Source of the DNA: Scytonema sp. UIC 10036
GTDB lineage: Bacteria > Cyanobacteriota > Cyanobacteriia > Cyanobacteriales > Nostocaceae
Direction: 5' to 3'
NCBI RefSeq assembly: GCF_009725235.1
Contig: NZ_WJFC01000123.1
Span: 1-37,438 of the forward strand
Length of the DNA: 37,438 bases
Shown here: one piece after another, positions 24,790 to 32,024 of the stretch
Position numbering within the stretch: the first letter of the stretch is position 1
Layout: every line of letters starts with the position of its first letter
The notes under the pieces: generated by a model
Databases searched by the model: none
Seen by the model: the letters and a program-made list of their open reading frames with translations, nothing else
Told to the model about the DNA's origin: nothing
Made by a program: the position numbers and the translations under genes

Positions 24790-24930
24790 TTACTGTAAGT
24801 ATCTACAAAAATAATCGATAATGTTACGCTTCTTCATACTGCGTTGATATAGCTCTGAAAGTCTTGGTATGGGATGACCTAATTTTTGAGAAATCTCTGA
24901 CCATTTCTCTTCACTCAGATCTTGCACCTC
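24790..24930 (-). pseudogene. Possible C-terminal remnant of the gene upstream of DUF1822 (sigma factor?)
   Basis: 46 codons with coding character after an in-frame TGA: LSEEKWSEISQKLGHPIPRLSELYQRSM then KKRNIIDYFCRYLQ and TAA 24792-24790, ending 46 bases before the DUF1822 ATG on the same strand. The W-x-E-I-x-x-x-L-x-x-x-x-x-x-L-S-x-x-Y-x-R pattern resembles the last helices of the small sigma-70-like proteins found before DUF1822 genes. The assignment is inference from position and pattern only. Confidence 0.4.
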
Positions 24931-25516
24931 TCAGTACAAACCCAGGTAATGTAAAAATATCCGCGATAAGGATACTTAATTCTTGCTGGCTTTTATCGCT
25001 AAATCAAGGGTTTTCATTTAGTACTGTGTAATAAATTTATATCAAATTTCCTTGGTGCAAGATGTGAGTTAACCCATACTGTAAAGCGATCGCCATTTTC
25101 ATTCAATCTATATCGTCAAGGCGATCGCACTCCCGATCCCACCCATATTTTCCATGCGATTTCACTTCTTAGTTAACCCTTACTGTAAATGCGATCGCTC
25201 ATTGACCATCAACGCGAGTAGGTCGTCACACAAACGCATATATTCTGCACTAACATCGGGTTTATTATTGAGATAATCGTGCAGATTGAACTCCTACAAA
25301 GAGTGAATCTCACGTCTCGATAATGCTCGCGTTATTTAATCCACTGAAATTTTTAGCAAGAGGGAAAAATGAGCGTCGTCATATCAGATGATACTTTGGG
25401 GAGCATCCCAATTTGGAAAAAACACGCTTGCGATTGAAATCACGCCTACACAAACGAAGTTCGCAAGGCAAGGACTCATTGCTAAAATAAAACCACCTGC
25501 TGTCACAATATAAACT
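24931..25516. other. Intergenic region with HIP1 sites and a spaced direct repeat
   Basis: No intact gene. Holds the 105-bp spaced repeat (25068-25094 and 25173-25200) and several GCGATCGC sites. A minus-strand stretch of about 38 codons (HDYLNNKPDVSAEYMRLCDDLLALM…, about 25180-25297) looks coding but has no start; unidentified debris. Confidence 0.45.
25068..25200. repeat. Direct repeat GTTAACCC(A/T)TACTGTAAA…GCGATCGC spaced by 105 bp
   Basis: Copy 1 25068-25094 and copy 2 25173-25200 differ by one substitution and one inserted T before the HIP1 octamer, plus the final base. A third HIP1 site lies between them (25119-25127). Confidence 0.6.
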
Positions 25517-26119
25517 ATGACCTACACCCCACCCAAGCTTCTCACTTTCCTTGCATTTCTCGCTGAATATGGGGATAATCCCCGTTACGAACTTATAGAC
25601 GGAGAATTACGTGACATGGAACCAACTGGTTCTCATGAAGAAGTTTCAGGAAATATTGCTGGTAGAATTTCTGCTGAAATTCTTCGTACCAATTTCAACT
25701 GGTTGATTCCCAAAACTTGTTTGATTAAACCACTCGCAGCAGAAGCAACAGCATTACGTCCGGATGTAATTGTTTTAGATAAAGCAAAACTTAACACTGA
25801 ACCGCTTTGGCAAAAGGAACCTATTATTTGTAATGGTAATACGATTAAGCTGGTTGCTGAGGTTGTGAGTACTAATTGGCAAGATGACTATGCAAGAAAA
25901 GTGGAAGAATATGCAATTCTTGAAATACCGGAATATTGGATTGTAGATTTTCGGGGTTTGGGTGGTTTGCAATTTATCGGTAATCCCAAACAACCTACTT
26001 TTACTGTATGTCAATTAGTTAATGGTGTGTATCAGCAGCAACAATATCGCTTAGGAGATGCGATTTCCTCTTATTTGCTTCTGAATTTAGAGCTTAAACT
26101 TGATGATATCATGCCATAG
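25517..26119 (+). CDS. Uma2 family (DUF820) endonuclease-like protein
   Basis: 200 residues from ATG 25517. YELIDGELRDMEPTGSHEEVSGNIAG is the conserved N-terminal core, LRPDVIVLD the catalytic Asp region, and LVAEVVSTNWQDDYARKVEEYAILEIPEYWIVDFRG the Glu/Lys helix and final strand. All are in the expected order of the restriction-endonuclease-like fold. It stands alone at the edge of the gene graveyard. It is only distantly similar to the Uma2 at 3036, so not a recent duplicate. Confidence 0.88.
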   Translation: MTYTPPKLLTFLAFLAEYGDNPRYELIDGELRDMEPTGSHEEVSGNIAGRISAEILRTNFNWLIPKTCLIKPLAAEATALRPDVIVLDKAKLNTEPLWQKEPIICNGNTIKLVAEVVSTNWQDDYARKVEEYAILEIPEYWIVDFRGLGGLQFIGNPKQPTFTVCQLVNGVYQQQQYRLGDAISSYLLLNLELKLDDIMP

Positions 26120-26272
26120 CGATCGCCCACGCTGTTGAGGTGGGATGAAAGTTTAGAAAAATCTATCTTAGAAGAACTTTGAACTGTGTTTATCTAGACT
26201 GCTTTGATTTTCCAATCAAAATCTGAAGAACTTGTGAAGAATCTGTAGTACTAGCAAAAAAAAGCAGAATTT

Positions 26273-26995
26273 TTAGCTTTCTTTCTGCAAATGTCGCTTG
26301 AAGAACTGTGTAAGTTGCAGCCAAGCATCTTCCGCCGCCAAGCGGTTGTAGTCGGAGCGTTCGTGACAGAAAAAACCATGAGTTGCATCGGGGTAAACTT
26401 TCAAAGTGTAGTCTTTGCCAAGTTCCTGGAACCGCGACTCAATTTGCTGAATGCGATCGCACGGAATGAACGGATCGACTCCTCCAAAGAACAAGTGAAC
26501 AGGTACAGTAATATCTCTCACCGCATCAATCCACTCGTCTAGCACCATGCCATAGAAGGGTGCAGCAGCAGCAATTTCGGCTGACAACTTGCAGGCGGTG
26601 AGAAAGCTTAATCCGCCACCCAAGCAGAATCCAGTCACGCCTATGCGATCGCGATACACATCTTTTTGCAACTTCAAAAAAGCCAATGCTGCTCGAATAT
26701 CTGCTTCTATAGATTTAAGATCGAGGCGATACATCATTGCCATCGCTGATTCCACCTCATCGTATCCAAACTTATTGTTAGGTAGCTCGCGGTAGTACAA
26801 ATCGGGGGCGAGTACTACATATCCTTCCCTAGCAATTCGGATTGCTACATCTCGAATATGAGACGTTAAGCCAAAAGCCTCCATCAGTAAGAGGACGGCA
26901 GGCTTATGGTTAGGCTCGTTTGGTGTAAACAAGAAAGCAGGCATTTGTCCATCTGGTGTGGAAACCAAAACCTCAGTTTGTTCGATTGTCATCAT
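26273..26995 (-). CDS. Dienelactone hydrolase family protein
   Basis: 240 residues, an alpha/beta hydrolase. The Cys nucleophile lies in G-F-C124-L-G-G, Asp in G-G-V-D174-P, His in D-A-T-H206-G-F, and E39 (LLLMEAFG) sits at the position that holds the Cys in classic dienelactone hydrolases. Members open lactone or ester bonds; the physiological substrate in cyanobacteria is unknown, and no aromatic degradation genes are nearby. The start is ATGATG at 26995 or 26992. Monocistronic by position. Confidence 0.9.
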   Translation of the reverse strand: MMTIEQTEVLVSTPDGQMPAFLFTPNEPNHKPAVLLLMEAFGLTSHIRDVAIRIAREGYVVLAPDLYYRELPNNKFGYDEVESAMAMMYRLDLKSIEADIRAALAFLKLQKDVYRDRIGVTGFCLGGGLSFLTACKLSAEIAAAAPFYGMVLDEWIDAVRDITVPVHLFFGGVDPFIPCDRIQQIESRFQELGKDYTLKVYPDATHGFFCHERSDYNRLAAEDAWLQLTQFFKRHLQKES

Positions 26996-27167
26996 ATTCT
27001 CTATCTAGTAGAACCTATTGTTAATAATTTAAAAAAGTTGCTATTTAGGTCTCTAGAAGAAAGTTGCGGTATTTTAGTAAATTATTGCGGCTTAACTAAC
27101 GTATAAAGTAAGCTAAAATACATTTAACTTACATATTTTTTAAACTTGATAAAAAGCACCAAACTCT

Positions 27168-27206
27168 TCTCTCTCTTACTCTGCGCCCTCTGCGTCTCTG
27201 CGGTTC
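27168..27206. repeat. CTCTGCG dispersed repeat, copy 2
   Basis: TCTTACTCTGCGCCCTCTGCGTCTCTGCGGTT, related to 9784-9829 and to the hairpin arms at 31937-31988. Confidence 0.7.
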
Positions 27207-27287
27207 AATATGCAAAATAAATATGGAACAGCTTATGAACCCAATTCCATTAGTAAGTTGAGAAGCTTGTATGCACCTATCAACTTA

Positions 27288-27326
27288 TTCTTCATCCTTC
27301 ATCCTTTATCCTTCATCCTTTTTTTG
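27288..27326. repeat. Heptamer array (TTCATCC) forming the 3' end of the AraC gene
   Basis: Four 7-base units TTCATCC/TTTATCC in tandem, followed by TTTTTTTGGG. On the minus strand they encode the last residues KKRMKDKG and the TGA stop of the AraC-like gene. Confidence 0.75.
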
Positions 27327-28210
27327 GGAGTCACCCCAACCATGCGTTTAAAGCATCTCGTCAAGTGGCTTTGATCGGAAAAACCAGTTCTCAAGGCAAT
27401 ATTCGCAATACTTAAATTGCTATGTTGTAATAGATATTTCGCCTTTTCAATTCGACTCTGTAGAATATATTGATGTGGGGTTATACCCACTTGTTGCTTG
27501 AACAGACGCAGAAAATGATAGGGGCTGATTTGAGCGATCGCACTCAACTCTACCAGTTTCAAGTTCCCATCAAGATGCTCGTGGATATACTCCCTCACTT
27601 TTTGTAAAGTTAATTGAGATAATCCATCTGAATGACTCGAAAGCTTAGGTTGTGTGGTGCAATATTTCCGTAAAAGGTGAATTGCCAACGTGGTTTTAAG
27701 GCTATCAACCAGCAGATCGCCACCAATTTTGCCAACTTCTACTTCTTCTCTCAAAGTTAAGAAAATCCCTTGGAGCAGTGCATCCTGACGATTCATAAAC
27801 TCAGGTATGAGTTCAATGCGATCGCCATTCACAATATCCTGACCAACCTGTTGGAGAAGTGCAGGCTCAAGTGCCAAAATTGCGAACTCAACCGAACTGT
27901 CCCAGTTACAGCGATGGGAAAGACCTGCAGGAAGAATTGCAATATCTCCCTGATGTCGTGTCTCGTGGTGCAACTTGCCATCCAACCACCGTTCTCCTTT
28001 TGAGGATGCGGGAAAGCCAGAGGAAACTGTAGCATGGGCAATGACGTGCATCGTATGTTGATGCTCTATGATTTCAAATTTTGGCTGTTGGTAAACTTCT
28101 AGGTGCAGGTGACTCCAGCCACAGCTTGAGAGGATGGATGGTTTGGGCAATAGTGAGTTTGCAGCATTGACTTTGCGGTAATCAATGAGCGCTACTTTTT
28201 CTGCTGACAT
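27299..28210 (-). CDS. AraC family transcriptional regulator
   Basis: 303 residues. The N-terminal part is a cupin-like sensing domain (FEIIEHQHTMHVIAHATV… GDIAILPAGLSHRCNW). The C-terminal 100 residues hold two HTHs: LKLVELSAIAQISPYHFLRLFKQQVGITPHQYILQSRIEKAK and LSIANIALRTGFSDQSHLTRCFKRMVGVTP. The final tail KKRMKDKG is encoded by a heptamer repeat instead of the usual short end. It lies 33 bases after the DUF4188-like gene on the same strand, so the two may be co-transcribed under PadR control. Target genes unknown. Confidence 0.92.
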   Translation of the reverse strand: MSAEKVALIDYRKVNAANSLLPKPSILSSCGWSHLHLEVYQQPKFEIIEHQHTMHVIAHATVSSGFPASSKGERWLDGKLHHETRHQGDIAILPAGLSHRCNWDSSVEFAILALEPALLQQVGQDIVNGDRIELIPEFMNRQDALLQGIFLTLREEVEVGKIGGDLLVDSLKTTLAIHLLRKYCTTQPKLSSHSDGLSQLTLQKVREYIHEHLDGNLKLVELSAIAQISPYHFLRLFKQQVGITPHQYILQSRIEKAKYLLQHSNLSIANIALRTGFSDQSHLTRCFKRMVGVTPKKRMKDKG

Positions 28211-28243
28211 CTCATACCTCTATACGCTCGCACGAACACTCTT

Positions 28244-28636
28244 TCATTGTGCCAAACTCGCGTAAAGCTTTGCCATGCCTTGCGGTTCGTGGCTGTATTT
28301 GCCACTGTGCGACGGTCGATATGTCTCATTATACAAACACAAACTGTTGGGATTCTTCATCACAAACTGCATCATCCGCCGATGTGCTTCGCCTCGGAAA
28401 AACTGTTTCAGGTCATGTTCTGAACGCCAGTAACTGACCATGATAACTTCCTTGGGTCCACAAATTCCAGCTTTTACTTGCACGCAGCCTTTTGCTGTAG
28501 CAGTTGCACTCTTAATCCATGACAGATTTTTCCACATCCAGAAAAATCCTATGCGATCGCGTGTCAAAAAGCCATTAACAAAGGCAACAGCCTCTGGATG
28601 CTCCGGCAAATTAATTTTATAAATGGAATAGTTCAT
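28244..28636 (-). CDS. DUF4188-like (dimeric alpha/beta barrel, monooxygenase-type) protein
   Basis: 130 residues. VAFVNGFLTRDRIGFFWMWKNLSW, VIMVSYWRSEHDLKQFFRGEAHRRMMQFV and LYNETYRPSHSGKYSHEPQGMAKL follow the DUF4188 pattern (SYWRS.EDL… H.. and .ETY.V..G.YE..Y). These small ferredoxin-like proteins resemble antibiotic-biosynthesis monooxygenases, but their reaction is unknown. It is divergent from padR across a perfect inverted repeat, which predicts repression by PadR. Confidence 0.7.
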   Translation of the reverse strand: MNYSIYKINLPEHPEAVAFVNGFLTRDRIGFFWMWKNLSWIKSATATAKGCVQVKAGICGPKEVIMVSYWRSEHDLKQFFRGEAHRRMMQFVMKNPNSLCLYNETYRPSHSGKYSHEPQGMAKLYASLAQ

Positions 28637-28703
28637 TATACTTGTCCTCTTATGACTGCTTGATGGTGTTGCTTGAGGTCAATTTTATATTCAACAAAAG
28701 TAT

Positions 28704-28753
28704 TATTCACTAAATTGAATATGCAATCTATGTTATATTCAATTTAGTGAATA
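28704..28753. promoter_or_regulatory. Double PadR operator between DUF4188-like gene and padR
   Basis: A perfect 19-bp inverted repeat (TATTCACTAAATTGAATAT at 28704-28722 and its exact reverse complement at 28735-28753, 12-base spacer). Each arm contains a 16-bp dyad ATTCA-N6-TGAAT, with centres 32 bp apart, about three helical turns. It lies between divergent starts and reaches into the region around the upstream GTG/ATG of padR, as expected for an autoregulated PadR repressor. Confidence 0.8.
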
Positions 28754-28770
28754 TGTCAACTGTAATTTTT

Positions 28771-29313
28771 ATGTCTCTCAGCTATGCCATTCTGTCAGTC
28801 TTAATCAATGCTCCTAGCAGTGGATACGATCTAGCTAAGCGGTTCAATCCGTCGGTAGAAGGGTCGGTTGGTTTTTTTTGGAGTGCTAGTTTCCAACAGA
28901 TTTACCGAGAACTGAACCGTTTAGAAGAAAAGGAGTGGGTGCAAGCAGAATCAGTACAGCAAGAGAATCGTCCCGACAAACGCATTTATACAGTGACGAC
29001 ATTGGGTAAACAGCAGTTGTGTCAGTGGATTGCTGAGCCAGAAGACATGGCATTAATCAAAGATGAATTGCTCGTGAAACTCTATGCTGGACATCTAGTG
29101 TCCTGCGAGACGATAGTGGCAAAGTTAGAAGCCCATCGTCAGAAACATCAGCAGCGATTAGCTATTTATCAAGAAATTAAGAACCAGTACTTTAAAGATC
29201 CGCAAGTGTTGTCGAACACTCTAAAGTTTGAGTACATGACATTGTTGCGCGGAATTCACTATGAAACCAGTTGGCTGGCTTGGTGTGAGGAGATCGTAGC
29301 ATTGTTAAAATAG
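28771..29313 (+). CDS. PadR family transcriptional repressor
   Basis: 180 residues from ATG 28771 (MSLSYAILSVLINAPSSGYDLAKRF, the normal PadR start). In-frame GTG 28747 and ATG 28753 lie inside the operator and would add eight or six residues. The N-terminal winged helix (FFWSASFQQIYRELNRLEEKEWV, wing at RPDKRIYTVTTLGKQQL) is followed by the coiled-coil Vir_AS-type C-terminal dimerisation region (DELLVKLYAGHL… YMTLLRGIHYETSWLAWCEE). PadR repressors dissociate on binding phenolic or other small ligands. Its likely targets are itself and the divergent DUF4188-like gene. Confidence 0.92.
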   Translation: MSLSYAILSVLINAPSSGYDLAKRFNPSVEGSVGFFWSASFQQIYRELNRLEEKEWVQAESVQQENRPDKRIYTVTTLGKQQLCQWIAEPEDMALIKDELLVKLYAGHLVSCETIVAKLEAHRQKHQQRLAIYQEIKNQYFKDPQVLSNTLKFEYMTLLRGIHYETSWLAWCEEIVALLK

Positions 29314-29394
29314 GGCAAAAGCTCTGAGAGTAACTGAAACAACAATCTATACAATCTATAAAAGCGGTTATTCGTGCCAAAATAGGAGGTGAAG

Positions 29395-29601
29395 TTGGAC
29401 GAACCTACTTTTAAGCAACTACAACAGTGATATCGACTGAGCCACTTGCTGACCAACATTTTTCTCAAACCAGTGACTCTTGTAAGGATAGATCGACGGA
29501 ATGGAGACTTAGTGATTTTATCAGGTGAGGAAATTGATGTATCTGTAGATAAACAAGGAAATGTAAGTTATGACCAAACCGGATTTCAAAATGATGAGTA
29601 A
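29395..29601 (+). pseudogene. DUF6888-like gene with in-frame TGA at codon 12
   Basis: TTG 29395 is preceded by a strong AGGAGGT five bases upstream. The frame reads LDEPTFKQLQQ, TGA (29428-29430), then YRLSHLLTNIFLKPVTLVRIDRRNGDLVILSGEEIDVSVD…, the core of the small cyanobacterial DUF6888 family. The family usually has Cys in place of the stop (CxRLSxLLTN), so a TGC/TGT to TGA change is likely. The gene overlaps the next one (DUF6887-like), the usual partner. Re-initiation at TTG 29443 is conceivable. The domain name is from memory of the family. Confidence 0.6.
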
Positions 29602-29749
29602 AGCTGAATTAAGAGCATATGTGTTACAGCATCCAGATGATGAAGAAGCATTTTATGAATTATCTGACAGGATAAAGGCAAATGCGAAATCAGTAACGTT
29701 GGAAGAGTTAGAATTGGAATTAAGCAAGCAAATCAACTCTCAACATTAG
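29570..29749 (+). CDS. DUF6887-like small protein
   Basis: 59 residues from ATG 29570, overlapping the 3' end of the DUF6888-like gene by 32 bases in another frame. KPDFKMMSKAELRAYVLQHPDDEEAFYELSDRI matches the conserved start of DUF6887 proteins (K-x-E-L-R-x-Y-V-L-x-H-x-D-D-x-E-A-F). Both small families occur together in cyanobacteria; their function is unknown and a toxin-antitoxin-like role is only a guess. Its stop abuts the stop of the convergent ParD gene. Confidence 0.65.
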   Translation: MTKPDFKMMSKAELRAYVLQHPDDEEAFYELSDRIKANAKSVTLEELELELSKQINSQH

Positions 29750-30061
29750 TCAACTGCTTTTAAAGTTCGGTGAGGCGAAATTGTTGAGTCCTACTGCGCT
29801 TGAAACACCGTAGCGCGAGCGTAAATTAGAAATAATTTGAGCCATTGCAGTTGAGCCATCAACAACTTCGTCCTTTTGAGATGCTGCCAACCCAATACTT
29901 GCTTTGTCTTGAAGTTCTTGCAATCGCCCTTGATAAATATCTTCTTGCTGTTCTAGGAGTTTTACGCCTGCAAAAATAACTTCGATTGCGCTTTGATACT
30001 TACCGCTTGTGAGTTGACGTTTTACTAGGGCTTCGACTTCAGGTGACAGAGAAATTTGCAT
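29750..30061 (-). CDS. ParD-like (RHH) antitoxin, without adjacent toxin
   Basis: 103 residues. MQISLSPEVEALVKRQLTSGKYQSAIEVIFAGVKLLEQQEDIYQGRLQELQ is the ParD/CC2985 ribbon-helix-helix and first helix. The C-terminal part (SSAVGLNNFASPNFKSS) is unusual. A parE toxin gene would be expected right after it; instead the DUF6887-like gene converges with no base between the stops, so the toxin has been lost or lies elsewhere. Confidence 0.8.
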   Translation of the reverse strand: MQISLSPEVEALVKRQLTSGKYQSAIEVIFAGVKLLEQQEDIYQGRLQELQDKASIGLAASQKDEVVDGSTAMAQIISNLRSRYGVSSAVGLNNFASPNFKSS

Positions 30062-30165
30062 GGATTTTTTTTAACCTATGATTAACTATAATAATTGTAA
30101 GGGCGTTGCATTTCAACTATAGCCTAAGTACACGCAATAACCTCATTTTCCTATAGGGGAACATT

Positions 30166-30663
30166 GTGATTCCATTTACCACTTCACCAGAACAGAAAAT
30201 TAGAGTATATGAAATATCTACAAAAATGGCGAAAGTAGGATTATCAGTAGAATTTATTACCGATACTGTAGCAATGATTGAAGAATGTGAAGGTCTACAC
30301 GATCTCATGGTTCTTTGGGATGAAGAAACTGATGTAGAAATAAAAGATGAGATTCTTGCAGATATTCAAGATGAAATCGATAGACATAAAGAACTCCCAC
30401 ATGGTATACAGAAAAAACCATATATCTCCTTTGATGACTTAGATCGGATTGCAAAAGATATCATGGAGTTCAAAAAATCTCTTCGTGATGAGGTAGATAG
30501 ATGGGGAGGAATTACAAAACTTTCAGAAAAAACCGGAATTCCGGAGCCATCATTAAATAGGTTTTTTAACTCTGCTTCCATGCCATATCGTACAACACTT
30601 TATAAAATTGCAAATGCTCTTAAGCTTACAGAAAGTCAAATTCTTTCCAAGTGGGCAGCTTGA
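30166..30663 (+). CDS. Helix-turn-helix DNA-binding protein (XRE-like C-terminus)
   Basis: 165 residues from GTG 30166. Residues 1-90 are helical and acidic (VEIKDEILADIQDEIDRHKELP). The C-terminal 60 residues form an XRE/lambda-repressor-like HTH: GGITKLSEKTGIPEPSLNRFFNSASMPYRTTLYKIANALKLTESQIL. The pattern resembles antitoxin-type regulators (HigA-like), but no toxin gene adjoins it. The role of the N-terminal region is unknown. Confidence 0.8.
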   Translation: MIPFTTSPEQKIRVYEISTKMAKVGLSVEFITDTVAMIEECEGLHDLMVLWDEETDVEIKDEILADIQDEIDRHKELPHGIQKKPYISFDDLDRIAKDIMEFKKSLRDEVDRWGGITKLSEKTGIPEPSLNRFFNSASMPYRTTLYKIANALKLTESQILSKWAA

Positions 30664-30730
30664 TGTAATTAAGTTTTTGCTCAAAGCAGGCGTTGAACCA
30701 GAAACATTTGTAAATGATGATGAGTCAGTT

Positions 30731-31006
30731 TTAATAATTCTTCTGTTGCTCATCTGCGAAACACCACAGCCATTGCTCTCCTAATTCTGCTGAACTAATC
30801 ACCATATGTCCGCTTTCTTCGTAGTGACGGCGGGAATGTTGATGTTCAGACGAGTCACAGCACAGCATCTTGCCACAAGTCTGACAAATGCGAAGATGCA
30901 CCCAACGACCATTAATCCGTATGCACTCTTCACAGCGAAATACTGGGTAATTTGCTTTAAGGATTAGGTTTTCTAGAGTCAGTTCATTCAGATGTTGACA
31001 GGACAT
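30731..31006 (-). CDS. UBP-type zinc finger protein
   Basis: 91 residues from ATG 31006; the upstream TTG at 31057 is less likely. Zinc ligands are clear: C3, H5, C25, C28, C41, C44, C49 or C50, H55, H61 and H67 (SCQHL, CEECI, CQTCGKMLCCDSSEHQHSRRHYEESGH). W35VHLRICQTCG is the core of the family. Bacterial UBP zinc fingers are small stand-alone proteins; in eukaryotes the domain binds the ubiquitin C-terminus, but the bacterial partner is unknown. Confidence 0.88.
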   Translation of the reverse strand: MSCQHLNELTLENLILKANYPVFRCEECIRINGRWVHLRICQTCGKMLCCDSSEHQHSRRHYEESGHMVISSAELGEQWLWCFADEQQKNY

Positions 31007-31562
31007 AAAGCTTCTTGATCGATAGATGACTTGGCGTTGCTCATCGAACGCGTCCAACTTTAAAGTTTAACCTAACGGTGCGATCGCGAACAATCAAAAG
31101 CTAGGAAACTTATGCAACTGATGTAGAAACTATACGAAGTTCTTTAGATTTTCTTAATGTATTAATTTCTTGGAAGCCCGGAATACTACTTTAATGACGT
31201 GTATTATTTGATAAACAACTTTAATGTATCAGTAACTACCAAAACAAAAAGGCTGAAAAGGTTCGCACGCTCGGACGACAACAAATCTTCAAAAGCATTA
31301 GCTTATTGCTCTTTGACTCGCTTTGGTCAGAGAAAATTTGAAATCTTACTTTCCATATTAAGTCCCTGTATATGAATTTTTTTTATACATATACGACTTC
31401 CAATCGCCTCAATTATTCTTTCTTTAGAGGGATAAAAGAGCGCGATCGCAACAAAATAAGTTCCTCATTTATGTGATAGAAGTCACACGACAAGTGAACT
31501 GATAGCAAGAAGTCATTTTAGTTAATCAATTGTTTATTTACTTTAGAGGAAAACAAAGAAAA

Positions 31563-31643
31563 ATGACCGATCAAATTAATCAAACACCGAATATTTACGC
31601 ATTATTAAATAGTTTTTTAATGGGGGTATCAAAGAGAATTTAA
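31563..31643 (+). CDS. Possible 26-residue small protein
   Basis: ATG 31563 to TAA 31643: MTDQINQTPNIYALLNSFLM then GVSKRI. AGAGGA lies 13 bases upstream. A short hydrophobic stretch (IYALLNSFLMGV) is present. No homology is recognised; it may be a chance frame. Confidence 0.25.
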   Translation: MTDQINQTPNIYALLNSFLMGVSKRI

Positions 31644-31834
31644 AGAGCGTTGATCGTAACAAATTCCTTTCTTGATTTTGACAGCCCCTCAGAATGGAAA
31701 CTCAATTTATTGTTCAGTTAGCTAATGACAAAATCTGAAATTTTTGTAGATGACTGTGTTAGACGTTGAGGTTGAATTTGAACCTGTAAAGCAGGGGCGA
31801 TCGCTTTGGGGAAACCTAACAAATGTCTGTAAAT

Positions 31835-31863
31835 GTTGGGTTTCGTTCCTCAACCCAACCTAC
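31835..31863. repeat. Dispersed hairpin GTTGGGTT…AACCCAAC, copy 3
   Basis: GTTGGGTTTCGTTCCTCAAC then CCAACCTAC, reverse orientation of the element at 2708-2740; see also 19277-19301. Confidence 0.8.
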
Positions 31864-31936
31864 GTGTTTTCGTATTTTTTGGCTTAATCGACAAGTATTG
31901 ATACCTATGCTTCATCTCACCTCTTACCTCTGCGTA

Positions 31937-31988
31937 CTCTGCGCCTCTGCGGTTAAATAAATGATTTTTAAACCGCAGAGGCGCAGAG
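31937..31988 (-). terminator. Hairpin of CTCTGCG repeats downstream of pyk
   Basis: Perfect 18-bp arms CTCTGCGCCTCTGCGGTT (31937-31954) and AACCGCAGAGGCGCAGAG (31971-31988) with a 16-base AT-rich loop, formed by two copies of the CTCTGCG repeat family in opposite orientation. It lies 36 bases beyond the pyk stop. It could stop transcription, but no U run follows directly, so this role is inferred. Confidence 0.6.
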
Positions 31989-32024
31989 AACACAGAGAGA
32001 GAAGATGAGGAATTGCTACTTAAT

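Larger units (their letters stand above)
31007..32024. other. Long AT-rich intergenic region with small frames and repeats
   Basis: About 1 kb without a recognised gene. Contains a 26-codon frame (31563-31643), another short frame at 31750-31887 whose second half is repeat-encoded, the GTTGGGTTTCGTTCC hairpin at 31835-31863 and the CTCTGCG hairpin at 31937-31988. The part from 31090 to 31560 shows nothing definite apart from HIP1 sites; it may hold promoter elements or an unrecognised RNA. Confidence 0.4.
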
